Source: Butyrivibrio sp. MC2013 (GTDB lineage: Bacteria > Bacillota > Clostridia > Lachnospirales > Lachnospiraceae). From it: 64,000 bases of DNA. The stretch spans positions 62,001-126,000 of the forward strand of contig NZ_KE384211.1 of the NCBI RefSeq assembly GCF_000424585.1, written 5' to 3'. A program made the position numbers and the translations under genes. Below the pieces are notes generated by a model, which worked only from the letters and a program-made list of their open reading frames with translations, did no database searches and had not been told where the DNA came from. Below, piece by piece: positions 15,773 to 24,799 of this stretch; position 1 is the stretch's first letter, and each line of letters starts with the position of its first letter.

Positions 15773-18058
15773 ATGAAGAGATCAAAGAAAGCAACTTGTC
15801 TCCTCCTTGCAGGAGTGATGGCAATGTCAGCTCTGTCAGGCTGCGGCGCACGCGGGGGCGGAGCCGGTAAGGCAGGAGAACGTAATTATGACCTTATCTA
15901 CAAAGAAGAGGCTATAACTGTTGATGCAGATCTTACAGATCTGTATTCCTTAGTATGTAAGAATGACAGGCTCTTTGCCAGCGGTACCAAGTACAGCGAG
16001 GATTACAGCACAAGCTCATACAGGATAGTGAGCTTTAATGAGGACGGCTCAGACGTACAGGAACTGGATATTCCTTTAGAAACGAATGATAATTATTCAA
16101 ATTATATCCAGTACACCATCCCTGATAAGGAAGGCAATATTTACACTCTGTTGGATTCCTATTTTGTATCTGATGACGGCAATGTATCAGAGGACACCTA
16201 TGTCATCTACAAATATGACGCTTCAGGCAAGGAGCTATGGAACAGCCAGGTCAGCAAGACCTCCAGCAGCAACGATTATATCTATTACAACTCCATGGTA
16301 GTCCATGATGAGTATGGTATATTCCTCCAGGGCAGTAATGGTATTACCAATATTGATAAGAACGACGGTTCTATAAAGGGAACGATCAAGACTGATACTG
16401 ATATAGGCTCAGTTTTTATTGGCAAGGATAATAAGATATATGCTACAGTAAGCGATGATAATAAGGGAAACCTTTGCGAAGTGGATGCAAATACCGGAAA
16501 GCTCACAAACTTTGTAAAGCTCCCTGTTTCCCTATATAATTATTCAACTCCCAAAGAGTCAGCTGAGCATGATATGCTCTTTACCGATTCAAACGGCGTC
16601 TCAACCTATGATATCGGTGACAATGAGATCATAGACAGGTGCTCATATATTGATTCTGACATTAATCCAGATGATGTATACACTGCCTGCCAGCTCTCCA
16701 ATGGCGACTTTGTGGTATATCTGAGCAGCTATGATGATAATACAGGTGTTAATAACTTCAGAGTATCAAGGCTTGTCAAGGTAGATCCAAAGGAAGCTGC
16801 CAAGCAGAAGGTCATTACTCTTGGCTGCCACTATCTCAACTATACAGTTCAGAAGCAGATCCTGGAGTTCAACAAGCTGGGCGGTGAATACAGGATATCT
16901 GTAAAGGATTATTCCAAGTATGATACAGAGGATGATTATCAGGCAGGTCTAAAGAAGCTAAATACTGATATCATCTCAGGAAATGCGCCTGATATCATTC
17001 TGGCAGACAGTGATATGCCTCTTAATTCCTATATTTCCAAGGGAGTACTTGAATGTCTTGATCCTTATATTGAAAAGGATGAGGAGATTGATACGGCAGA
17101 TTATCTTTCAAATGTGGTAGAGTCCTTTAAGACAAATGGTAAGAGCTATTTTGTAGTTCCTTCCTTCCAGATATATACCGTTGCTGCCAGAGAGTCTCTT
17201 CTGGAAGGCAAGGATAGCTGGGACTTTGATGATGTAATTGCTATAGCTCAGAAGAATAATATTGATCTGGGTAATGTATTTGGTGTCACCAATAGAGAAA
17301 GCTTCCTCTATATGGCTATTTACCTTGATTCTTATTCGTTTATAAACTGGGATGAGCATAAGTGCAGCTTTAACGATGGCGAGTTTGCAAAGCTCCTTGA
17401 ATTCTGCAAAAAGCTTCCCAAGACTACACCTGATGAAGTATGGGACGAAGATACAGATTCCTGGTACAGATCCGGTAAAGCTCTTGCCAAGCCTCTATAT
17501 CTCTACGGCTTCTCAGAATATGTTCAGGAGAGGAACGGATACTTTGGCAAAGACTTTAAGCTCATAGGCTTCCCCGGAGCCAAGGGCAACGGAAGCTGCC
17601 TGGTGCCTTCGCTTCAGTTTGCTATCAATGCATCATCTAAGGACAAGGACGGAGCATGGCAGTTCATTAAGAGATTCCTGTCAAAGGAATACCAGGATAA
17701 TATAGAATATGACTTCCCTGTACTGACATCATCTATTGAAGAAAATGCTGATGTATCCATGATGGATCTTAATGATCAGGACGGCGGAGATGTTCATATC
17801 CTTAATAAGATGCAGGAGTATAATTCAAGCATCTACCTGGGAAATGAGGAGATTAAGATCGATCCTCTTACTCAGGAAGAGCGTGATGAGATGATGGATT
17901 TTGTCAAGTCTGTAGATGAACATATATCCTACAATTCAGAGATTGCTGATATTATCATCGAAGAGAGCACACCTTTCTTTGAAGGACAGAAATCTGTTCA
18001 GGAGGTATGTGATATCATCCAGAGCAGAGTTTCTGTATATGTAAATGAGAACAGCTAA
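15773..18058 (+). CDS. Solute-binding lipoprotein with N-terminal propeller-like domain, 761 aa
   Basis: Start is ATG 15773, two bases after the previous stop. A lipoprotein signal ends in LSGC with Cys24 as lipid site. Residues ~35-340 have repeated strand patterns (YRIVSFNEDGSDVQEL, YVIYKYDASGKELWN, GNLCEVDANTGKLTN) like a beta-propeller sensor. From ~343 on, KQKVITLGCHYLNYTVQKQILEFN, followed by NAPDIILADSDMPLNSYISKGVLECLDPYI, is a family-1 extracellular solute-binding domain. It would feed the two permeases of the operon. At ~760 residues it is nearly twice the family length. The propeller could bind wall or ligand polymer; ligand unknown. Confidence 0.85.
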   Translation: MKRSKKATCLLLAGVMAMSALSGCGARGGGAGKAGERNYDLIYKEEAITVDADLTDLYSLVCKNDRLFASGTKYSEDYSTSSYRIVSFNEDGSDVQELDIPLETNDNYSNYIQYTIPDKEGNIYTLLDSYFVSDDGNVSEDTYVIYKYDASGKELWNSQVSKTSSSNDYIYYNSMVVHDEYGIFLQGSNGITNIDKNDGSIKGTIKTDTDIGSVFIGKDNKIYATVSDDNKGNLCEVDANTGKLTNFVKLPVSLYNYSTPKESAEHDMLFTDSNGVSTYDIGDNEIIDRCSYIDSDINPDDVYTACQLSNGDFVVYLSSYDDNTGVNNFRVSRLVKVDPKEAAKQKVITLGCHYLNYTVQKQILEFNKLGGEYRISVKDYSKYDTEDDYQAGLKKLNTDIISGNAPDIILADSDMPLNSYISKGVLECLDPYIEKDEEIDTADYLSNVVESFKTNGKSYFVVPSFQIYTVAARESLLEGKDSWDFDDVIAIAQKNNIDLGNVFGVTNRESFLYMAIYLDSYSFINWDEHKCSFNDGEFAKLLEFCKKLPKTTPDEVWDEDTDSWYRSGKALAKPLYLYGFSEYVQERNGYFGKDFKLIGFPGAKGNGSCLVPSLQFAINASSKDKDGAWQFIKRFLSKEYQDNIEYDFPVLTSSIEENADVSMMDLNDQDGGDVHILNKMQEYNSSIYLGNEEIKIDPLTQEERDEMMDFVKSVDEHISYNSEIADIIIEESTPFFEGQKSVQEVCDIIQSRVSVYVNENS

Positions 18059-18072
18059 TATAGGGGGAGATC

Positions 18073-18507
18073 ATGCTGGATATAACAATCAAATACTTTT
18101 CTGATGATATGGAAAGGATAGAGCTCATAGATGGCAAATCCGACTGGTTTGACCTCAGAGCCTTTGAGGATGTGACTTTGGCAAAAGGTGAAGCTGCTCT
18201 GATACCTCTTGGAGTAGCCATGAAGCTTCCTGATGGCTATGAAGCCCATATAGCACCAAGGAGCTCCACTTTTAAAAATTTTGGGATCATCCAGACCAAC
18301 AGCGTAGGAGTGGTAGACAACTCCTACAGCGGTGATCAGGACATGTGGAGGATGCCTGTACTGGCTATGAGAGATACTATCATCCATAAAGGTGACAGGA
18401 TCTGCCAGTTCAGAATTTTTGAAAAACAACCAGTAATTACTTTTACTGAGGTAGATCATCTTACAGGCCCTGACAGGGGCGGATTTGGCTCCACCGGAAC
18501 TCGTTAA
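18073..18507 (+). CDS. dut: Deoxyuridine 5'-triphosphate nucleotidohydrolase (dUTPase)
   Basis: Hydrolyses dUTP to dUMP, keeping uracil out of DNA. The 144-residue trimeric-type enzyme shows motif 1 SDWFDLRA (usually AGxDLxA, so slightly changed), motif 2 [11 protein letters not shown], motif 3 [10 protein letters not shown] with the catalytic-water Asp, motif 4 RICQFRI and motif 5 GGFGSTG at the C-terminal tail. AGGGGGAG precedes the ATG by six bases. It follows the binding-protein gene by 14 bases and closes the transcription unit with a terminator; a functional link to the transporter is unlikely. Confidence 0.9.
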   Translation: MLDITIKYFSDDMERIELIDGKSDWFDLRAFEDVTLAKGEAALIPLGVAMKLPDGYEAHIAPRSSTFKNFGIIQTNSVGVVDNSYSGDQDMWRMPVLAMRDTIIHKGDRICQFRIFEKQPVITFTEVDHLTGPDRGGFGSTGTR

Positions 18508-18516
18508 AACCTTTTA

Positions 18517-18566
18517 AAGGCCCGATTTTTTTCTGAATTTTTAGGAAACTCGGGTCTTATTTTTTG
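18517..18566 (+). terminator. Terminator after dut
   Basis: AAGGCCCGA pairs with TCGGGTCTT (9 bp, one G-U) around a 24-base loop and is followed by ATTTTTTG. It ends the 10.7-18.5 kb operon. Confidence 0.7.
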
Positions 18567-18641
18567 AAAATTCTTTCCGATATCTTTTGTAGCGTATCCG
18601 TATGCGCTGACTCAAAATGATATTAACATGGAGGAAAGAAT

Positions 18642-20699
18642 ATGAAATTTAAGAGTATTCAAGTAAGGATGCTTGCGATGATCGTCCCTATCATAGCTAT
18701 AGCTATGATAGCTCTGACAGCGGTTGCTGCGGTTTCTTCTATCAAGAGTGTTGATGAAAGAGTCGGTTATGAGATGAGCGCTCATACCCAGAGCAATGTT
18801 AATGACATCGGCAAAAAGCTTACATTTGTCCAATCAGCAGCTATTGCTTTATCTGAAGCTGTAGATTCCACTTATAAAAGTGCATCTCTTGAAGAGTATC
18901 AGGATCTTATCACGGAGATCATTGAATCCAGTGATATGTTCCTTGGTTCAGGTATCTGGCTTGAACCCTATGTAAGAGATGAAAATGAAAAATATTTTGG
19001 TCCATATGTATACAAATCAGGAAGCGAAGTCATATTTACCATGGAGTACAATACTCCTGAATATGACTATTTGAACAGGCCCTTCTATACAGCCTGCTAT
19101 TCACTGAAAAAAGGTGAAGCACAGATTGGTATGCCGTATTACGATGAACCCTCCGGCAATACACTTTCAACAACTGCGGTTGCCATTTTTGAAGGAGATA
19201 CCCTCATTGGATGTGCTACATGCGGTATTTCCCTTGAGACTATCACATCACTGGTTGATAGTATAGAGATTGGTGAAACAGGACGCGCATTTCTTATCGC
19301 TGGTGACGGCACATATATCGCAGGTACTGATAATGACAAGATCATGAATGCTGTGAATATCACTGCTGACGATAATACATCTCTTGCTGCAGCAGGTGCT
19401 GAGATGATCGCCAATCAGACAGGCAACACAAGCTTTAGTGAAAATGGTGAAAAATACAGGCTTTATTACAGAGTGATCCCTGAAACAGGATGGATCCTGG
19501 GCATCAAGGTGGCAGAAAGCCAGCTCAGTGAATCAACAGACAAGATGGTCAGAGATCTGGTCATCGTAGCAGTTATAGCACTGCTTCTTGCTATTGGTAT
19601 AGTGATCCTGTCAGTTAGCAGTATATCAAAGAGCATCAAGGCGGTACAGAAATTCTCAGGCGAGCTGGCAAAGGGTAACTTCAGAGTAGATAACCTTAAG
19701 GTAAAGAGCAAAGACGAGCTGGGTCAGATGGGCGAAGCTCTGAACTCAATGTATAGCAGCAATAAGGATATGATCAGTGATATTGCTGAGAAATCAACCG
19801 AAATTGCAAATTCGTCCCAGACTCTCAGTGATGCTTCTGATGCCCTCAAGGAGGACTTTGAAGAGATCCAGAAGGGCATGATGGATATCAATGATGCCAT
19901 GACCAGCGCCAGTGCAGCTACTGAGCAGGTAAATGCTTCTGCTGAGGAAGTTAACTCCAATATGAATACTCTTGCTGAAAAGACCGAGGAAAGTAGTGAG
20001 AATGCGGGCAAGATCAAAGAGAAGGCCTACGAGATCGAAAAATCCTGTCAGGAGTCCAGTGATTCTGCAAAGAGTATTTGTACAGAGTTTGAAGGCAAAA
20101 TCAAGGAAAGCATGGATAATGCTTCTGTTGTTGAAGAGATCGGGGCAATGGCAAAGACCATATCCGATATTGCAGAACAGATCAATCTCCTGTCACTTAA
20201 TGCTTCTATTGAGGCAGCAAGAGCGGGTGAAGCAGGTAAGGGCTTTGCAGTCGTTGCTACTGAGATCGGTAAGCTCGCTACAGATACTTCCGGTGCAGTA
20301 AAGAATATCCAGGATACTGTATCCAGTGTTCAGGAAGCTTTTACCGATGTTACCAAGAATGCCAACGATCTCCTTGACTTCATCAGAGAGACTGTTATGT
20401 CTGACTATGAGAAGTTCACTGAGACTGCAGGCAGCTATGGTAAGGATGCAGAATACTTCTCGGATATTTCTGCTAAGGTATCTGAGATGAGCCATGGCGT
20501 AGAGAAGATCATGGGCGAAGTATCCCTGGCTATCCAGAATATAGCTGAGTCCACACAGGCTACTGCTGCAGTCAGTGCCAAGATTCTCGATACTGTTGAC
20601 GGTGTATCAGGTACAGTAGACAATGTATCAGATATGTCCAAGCAGCAGTTCGATATTGCAGGTAATCTGGAAGATGTTGTTAATAAGTTCCAGCTTTAA
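18642..20699 (+). CDS. Methyl-accepting chemotaxis protein with dCache sensor
   Basis: A membrane chemoreceptor of 685 residues. One span ([20 protein letters not shown]) is followed by a ~270-residue extracellular dCache_1 domain ([28 protein letters not shown]-like [25 protein letters not shown]), a second span ([20 protein letters not shown], near 305-325), a HAMP-type linker and the long helical signalling domain with hairpin tip [35 protein letters not shown]. dCache_1 domains usually bind small organic ligands such as amino acids. It has GAGGAAAGAAT upstream of the ATG. It is a single-gene unit; no chemotaxis genes are adjacent. The presence implies a motile ancestor or cell. Confidence 0.93.
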   Translation: MKFKSIQVRMLAMIVPIIAIAMIALTAVAAVSSIKSVDERVGYEMSAHTQSNVNDIGKKLTFVQSAAIALSEAVDSTYKSASLEEYQDLITEIIESSDMFLGSGIWLEPYVRDENEKYFGPYVYKSGSEVIFTMEYNTPEYDYLNRPFYTACYSLKKGEAQIGMPYYDEPSGNTLSTTAVAIFEGDTLIGCATCGISLETITSLVDSIEIGETGRAFLIAGDGTYIAGTDNDKIMNAVNITADDNTSLAAAGAEMIANQTGNTSFSENGEKYRLYYRVIPETGWILGIKVAESQLSESTDKMVRDLVIVAVIALLLAIGIVILSVSSISKSIKAVQKFSGELAKGNFRVDNLKVKSKDELGQMGEALNSMYSSNKDMISDIAEKSTEIANSSQTLSDASDALKEDFEEIQKGMMDINDAMTSASAATEQVNASAEEVNSNMNTLAEKTEESSENAGKIKEKAYEIEKSCQESSDSAKSICTEFEGKIKESMDNASVVEEIGAMAKTISDIAEQINLLSLNASIEAARAGEAGKGFAVVATEIGKLATDTSGAVKNIQDTVSSVQEAFTDVTKNANDLLDFIRETVMSDYEKFTETAGSYGKDAEYFSDISAKVSEMSHGVEKIMGEVSLAIQNIAESTQATAAVSAKILDTVDGVSGTVDNVSDMSKQQFDIAGNLEDVVNKFQL

Positions 20700-20723
20700 G
20701 TTGAAGTACATCCCTGCATATAA

Positions 20724-20752
20724 TTGTATATCTTGACATAATGAGTTATAAT
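20724..20752 (+). promoter_or_regulatory. Candidate promoter between the chemoreceptor and gltX
   Basis: TTGTAT at 20724-20729 and TATAAT at 20747-20752 with 17 bases between. It directly abuts a strong hairpin, so part of the hairpin would lie at the very 5' end of a transcript begun here. Confidence 0.45.
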
Positions 20753-20753
20753 T

Positions 20754-20793
20754 ACATGGCTTAAGGCTTCAGGTCCTTAAGCCATGTTTTATT
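20754..20793 (+). terminator. 13-bp perfect hairpin with T tract, chemoreceptor terminator or gltX attenuator
   Basis: ACATGGCTTAAGG (20754-20766) pairs perfectly with CCTTAAGCCATGT (20775-20787), then TTTATT. Its position 55 bases after the chemoreceptor stop fits a terminator; its overlap with the start of a gltX transcript leaves room for a leader role. Confidence 0.6.
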
Positions 20794-20821
20794 AGGAACA
20801 TTATTAGGAGGAATGATATAT

Positions 20822-22276
20822 ATGGCAACCAAGATCAGAACCAGATATGCTCCCAGCCCCACAGGCAGGATGCATGTAGGTAACTTAAGGACAGCTCTTT
20901 ATGCATATCTTATCAGTAAGCACGAAGGTGGAGACTTCATCCTCAGGATTGAAGATACTGACCAGGAGAGATATGTAGAAGGCGCTACAGAGATCATCTA
21001 TAACACACTTAAGGATACCGGTCTGATCCATGATGAAGGTCCGGATATCGGTGGTCCTGTAGGTCCTTATGTACAGTCAGAGAGACAGGCATCAGGCCTT
21101 TATCTGAAGTACGCCAAGGAGCTTGTTGAAAAGGGACAGGCTTATTACTGCTTCTGTACTCCTGAGAGGCTTGAGAGCTTAAAGCAGGTGATAGATGGCA
21201 AGGAAGTATCAGTTTATGACAAGCACTGCCTGCATCTGTCAAAGGAAGAGGTAGAAGAAAAGCTCTCATCAGGTATTCCTTATGTTATTCGTCAGAACAA
21301 TCCTACAGAAGGTACAACCACTTTTAATGACGAGCTCTACGGAGATATCACTGTAGATAACAAGGAACTGGACGACATGGTACTGATCAAGTCTGACGGC
21401 TATCCTACATACAATTTTGCCAATGTTGTAGACGATCATCTCATGGGCATCACACATGTTGTAAGAGGTAATGAGTATATCTCTTCCAGCCCCAAATATA
21501 ACAGGCTCTATGATGCCTTTGGCTGGGAAGTGCCCAAGTACATTCACTGTCCTCTGATCACAGATGAAGAGCATCACAAGCTCAGCAAAAGATCAGGCCA
21601 CAGCTCATTTGAGGATCTTATTGAGCAGGGCTTCATCTCAGAAGCGGTTGTTAACTTTGTAGCTCTTCTTGGATGGTCTCCTGAAGGCAACGAAGAGATC
21701 ATGAGCCTGGATGAGCTGATCAGGGTATTTGATTACAGAAGGATCAACAAGTCACCTGCTGTATTTGATTTTACCAAGCTTAAGTGGATGAACGGCGAGT
21801 ACTTAAAGCGTATGGACGATGATAAGTTCTATGAGCTTGCTCTGCCTTATATGAAGCAGGTTATCACAAAGGATCTGGACTTCAAAAAGATCGCAGCTAT
21901 GATCAAAACCAGGATCGAGATCTGGCCTGATATTCCTGCTATGATCGACTTCTTTGAGGAAGTACCTGAATATGATAATGCCATCTATACTCACAAGAAG
22001 ATGAAGACTGACGCTGAGTCTTCTCTTAAAGTCTTAAAGGAGCTGCTGCCTCTTATTGAGGAGATGGATGACTATTCCAACGATGCCCTTTTTAACAGGA
22101 TCAAGGAATTCATCACAGAGCATGAGTACAAAAACGGATATGTACTCTGGCCCCTCAGGATAGCTCTGTCAGGCAAGGAGATGACTCCCTGCGGTGGTAC
22201 AGAGATCATGGAAGTACTTGGCAAGGAAGAGTCTATTACAAGGATCAGGAAAGCTATAGAGAAGCTTTCAGCATAA
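20822..22276 (+). CDS. gltX: Glutamyl-tRNA synthetase
   Basis: Charges tRNA-Glu with glutamate. ATG 20822 lies ten bases after AGGAGG and yields [20 protein letters not shown]; the in-frame ATG at 20813 is only one base from AGGAGG and is rejected. The class I HIGH motif appears as HVGN ([10 protein letters not shown]), and KLSKRSGH near residue 250 is the KMSKS equivalent. The 484 residues include the C-terminal anticodon-binding domain and match the family. No frame or motif anomaly is seen. The next gene begins 42 bases later. Confidence 0.96.
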   Translation: MATKIRTRYAPSPTGRMHVGNLRTALYAYLISKHEGGDFILRIEDTDQERYVEGATEIIYNTLKDTGLIHDEGPDIGGPVGPYVQSERQASGLYLKYAKELVEKGQAYYCFCTPERLESLKQVIDGKEVSVYDKHCLHLSKEEVEEKLSSGIPYVIRQNNPTEGTTTFNDELYGDITVDNKELDDMVLIKSDGYPTYNFANVVDDHLMGITHVVRGNEYISSSPKYNRLYDAFGWEVPKYIHCPLITDEEHHKLSKRSGHSSFEDLIEQGFISEAVVNFVALLGWSPEGNEEIMSLDELIRVFDYRRINKSPAVFDFTKLKWMNGEYLKRMDDDKFYELALPYMKQVITKDLDFKKIAAMIKTRIEIWPDIPAMIDFFEEVPEYDNAIYTHKKMKTDAESSLKVLKELLPLIEEMDDYSNDALFNRIKEFITEHEYKNGYVLWPLRIALSGKEMTPCGGTEIMEVLGKEESITRIRKAIEKLSA

Positions 22277-22318
22277 ATTAATAAGCCAATATGGCAGATA
22301 AGTATCAGGGAGGAGCTT

Positions 22319-24223
22319 ATGTCTATACAGGGAAGTATAAGACTTGCCGGCGGTAACCCTGCACAGATTGAGGCAGTGACCCATATGAAGGGGCCTGCCC
22401 TTGTCCTTGCAGGGCCCGGGAGCGGCAAGACATATGTCATAACAGAAAGAATCAGATTTCTTATCGAGAATGGTCGGGTAGATCCTGCAAGTATTCTCGT
22501 CATTACCTTCACCAGAGCTGCGGCCTCTGAGATGCAGGAGAGGTTCTGCGCTCATACTTGCGGCCGATATCCGGAAGTTACCTTTGGTACGTTTCATTCA
22601 GTCTTTTACAGGATGCTCATGCTGTCAAAGAGATCTTTTCATCCAAAGATCATGAACTATAAGGATAAATGCAGGCTTATAAACGAAGCAGTCTCCCTAA
22701 TTAACAGAAAAAACAATATAGATGACATTTTATCCCAGGATGATATTGATGCCCTTCTTTGTGATATGAGCAGGGTAAGAAATAATCCCACCAAGGGACA
22801 TAGCATTGAGCTTAATGAAGAATTGTCAGCCTCTTTTGATGAGATCATGGAAAGCTATAATAAGCTGTGCAGGGAATATGGCATGATAGATTTTGATGAT
22901 ATGCAGATTCTCTGCAGAGATATGTTGAAGGCTGATCCTGATATTCTAGGGCAATGGAAGAGGAGATTTCGATATATACTCATAGATGAATATCAGGACA
23001 TTAATCCTGTTCAGGATGAGGTTATAAGGCTACTGGGGGGAAAGAGCGGAAATGTATTTGCAGTTGGTGATGATGATCAGTCTATATATGGCTTTAGAGG
23101 TGCTGATCCCGGAATGATGAAGGCTTTTCTTGATCATTATGAGAATGTGCACCTGGTAAAGCTTGTGATCAATTACAGAAGCGGCAGTGAGATCATACGC
23201 GTATCAAGGAAGATGATCGCTGGGTCCCCGTGTCTGATCCCTAAGGAAGTGATCCCTGCTTCAGAAAACAGCTATTCTAAGCTGGAAATGTATTCTTTTG
23301 AAGATCCCCAAAAAGAAAATGCCTATATATGCAGGAAAATCACGCATATCTTAAATGAAGATCCTAAACGAAATATTGCTGTCCTGTTCAGGACCAATTC
23401 TGAAGTTCTGCCCCTTGCAGCCTTGCTTTCCGGATCAGGCATAGACTATTATTGCAAGCAGGCCTGTTCCTCAATATATGAGGACAAAAGTATTGATATG
23501 ATCCTGTCATATATGCGTTTTGGCTTGGGCGGCCACAAAAGAAGTGATTTTTATAAGCTCATGAATCATCCTGTGAGATATATCAGGCGGGAGGCCTTTA
23601 AAAGCGATAAGATATTGAGAAAGGATTATCTGAGCTACTATGCAAACGAACCTGCTATGATCAGGAAGATAGATGAGCTGATGATGAGCCTTGATATAAT
23701 ATCCAGGATGAGGCCTGCTCTGGCTGTAAGATATATTCTTGAAGAATGCGGACTTAGAAAACAGCTGACAAATGACCTTACAGATTCGTCCAGGCAGCGT
23801 GTAACGGGAATGCTTGAAGAGATGTCTCGTGATGCAGCAGGATTTTCTGACATCAAATCTTTTCTAAACCATGCAGAGGAGATGAAAAAGGCTGCAGAAA
23901 AGTCAAGAAATAATAGTGACAACAAGGAGAAAAGAGTATCCCTCATGACATTTCATGCATCTAAGGGTCTGGAATTTGATGCCGTATTTATCCCTGGTAT
24001 CAATGAAGGGATCATGCCTTCCAGAAGGAGCGTAGATGAGCGTGACATAGAAGAAGAGAGGCGTATGCTCTATGTAGGCTTCACCAGGGCAAAGAGGGAG
24101 CTTTATCTTTCCTATGTCAGGGGAGAAGGGGCTATGAACAAAATGCCCTCAAGATTTATCAGGCCTATTATCTCCGAATTTGGCCTTTATGACGAAAGTG
24201 CGTTAAATACTGATCTTGTCTAA
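22319..24223 (+). CDS. UvrD/PcrA-family superfamily 1 DNA helicase
   Basis: ATP-dependent 3'-5' helicase of 634 residues. Motif Q-like NPAQIEAV, Walker A AGPGSGKTYV (near 34-43), motif Ia VITFTRAAASEM, Walker B LIDEYQDINPVQ, motif III VGDDDQSIYGFRGAD, motif IV VLFRTNSE, motif V SLMTFHASKGLEFDAVFIPG and motif VI RRMLYVGFTRAKRELYLSY are all present. It is shorter than PcrA/UvrD (about 720-750) and lacks the C-terminal PcrA tail, so I call it UvrD-like only. GGGAGGAGC precedes the ATG. Two further genes of unrelated function follow. Confidence 0.9.
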   Translation: MSIQGSIRLAGGNPAQIEAVTHMKGPALVLAGPGSGKTYVITERIRFLIENGRVDPASILVITFTRAAASEMQERFCAHTCGRYPEVTFGTFHSVFYRMLMLSKRSFHPKIMNYKDKCRLINEAVSLINRKNNIDDILSQDDIDALLCDMSRVRNNPTKGHSIELNEELSASFDEIMESYNKLCREYGMIDFDDMQILCRDMLKADPDILGQWKRRFRYILIDEYQDINPVQDEVIRLLGGKSGNVFAVGDDDQSIYGFRGADPGMMKAFLDHYENVHLVKLVINYRSGSEIIRVSRKMIAGSPCLIPKEVIPASENSYSKLEMYSFEDPQKENAYICRKITHILNEDPKRNIAVLFRTNSEVLPLAALLSGSGIDYYCKQACSSIYEDKSIDMILSYMRFGLGGHKRSDFYKLMNHPVRYIRREAFKSDKILRKDYLSYYANEPAMIRKIDELMMSLDIISRMRPALAVRYILEECGLRKQLTNDLTDSSRQRVTGMLEEMSRDAAGFSDIKSFLNHAEEMKKAAEKSRNNSDNKEKRVSLMTFHASKGLEFDAVFIPGINEGIMPSRRSVDERDIEEERRMLYVGFTRAKRELYLSYVRGEGAMNKMPSRFIRPIISEFGLYDESALNTDLV

Positions 24224-24334
24224 GCTTTTATATCGATGAGAATAATACTATAAAAGTCTTTAAAAATATATCAATATTTTATAAATATATGCTATGATAA
24301 TGATATAGGGCAAATTTTCTTAAGGAGGTAGTGT

Positions 24335-24679
24335 ATGCTGTTTTCTGATATTGCTATGAAGATCAACCAGCGAATTGAAGACGGAGAGGAGATCACTGTC
24401 GACTTGGATCTTGATAACGGAGAGAAAGTTACATGTGCTACTATGATAATCCTTACAGTTAATGGCAGGGATTATATTGTACTATTGCCTCTTGATAAGA
24501 ATGGACAGAATACTGACGGCAACGTGTGGTTTTATCGTTATCTGACAGGCAAGGACGGTGAGCCGGATCTGGAATACATCAGTGATGATGATGAGTACGA
24601 GGCTGTTTCCGAGGCTTTTGATGAATACCTTGATGAAGCTGAGTTTGACGAGCTGGTAGAATACGAAGACAACGAATAA
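24335..24679 (+). CDS. DUF1292 family protein
   Basis: A 114-residue very acidic cytoplasmic protein with the DUF1292 pattern DNGEKVTCATMIILTVNGRDYIVLLPLD followed by VWFYRYL and an acidic tail (DEYEAVSEAFDEYLDEAEFDEL). The family is widespread in Firmicutes and has no assigned function. AAGGAGG is seven bases before the ATG. A TATGATAAT sequence about 40 bases upstream suggests its own promoter. A terminator follows, so it is a single-gene unit. Confidence 0.88.
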   Translation: MLFSDIAMKINQRIEDGEEITVDLDLDNGEKVTCATMIILTVNGRDYIVLLPLDKNGQNTDGNVWFYRYLTGKDGEPDLEYISDDDEYEAVSEAFDEYLDEAEFDELVEYEDNE

Positions 24680-24704
24680 GATAATGACAGTAATTCAACC
24701 TTTC

Positions 24705-24740
24705 AGAGGTAGGGTCCACTGTGATCCTTCCTCTTTTTTT
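24705..24740 (+). terminator. Terminator after the DUF1292 gene
   Basis: AGAGGTAGGGTC and GATCCTTCCTCT pair around a six-base loop with internal mismatches and are followed by a run of eight T. Confidence 0.75.
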
Positions 24741-24799
24741 ATGCTATAATAGTATGGCTATTGCTTACAATTAATGACAAGAACCGATCGGGGAGATGT

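Noticed and set aside
20733-20752. TTGACA with TATAAT as a gltX promoter
   Set aside because: The boxes are only eight bases apart; TTGTAT at 20724 gives the correct 17-base spacing instead.
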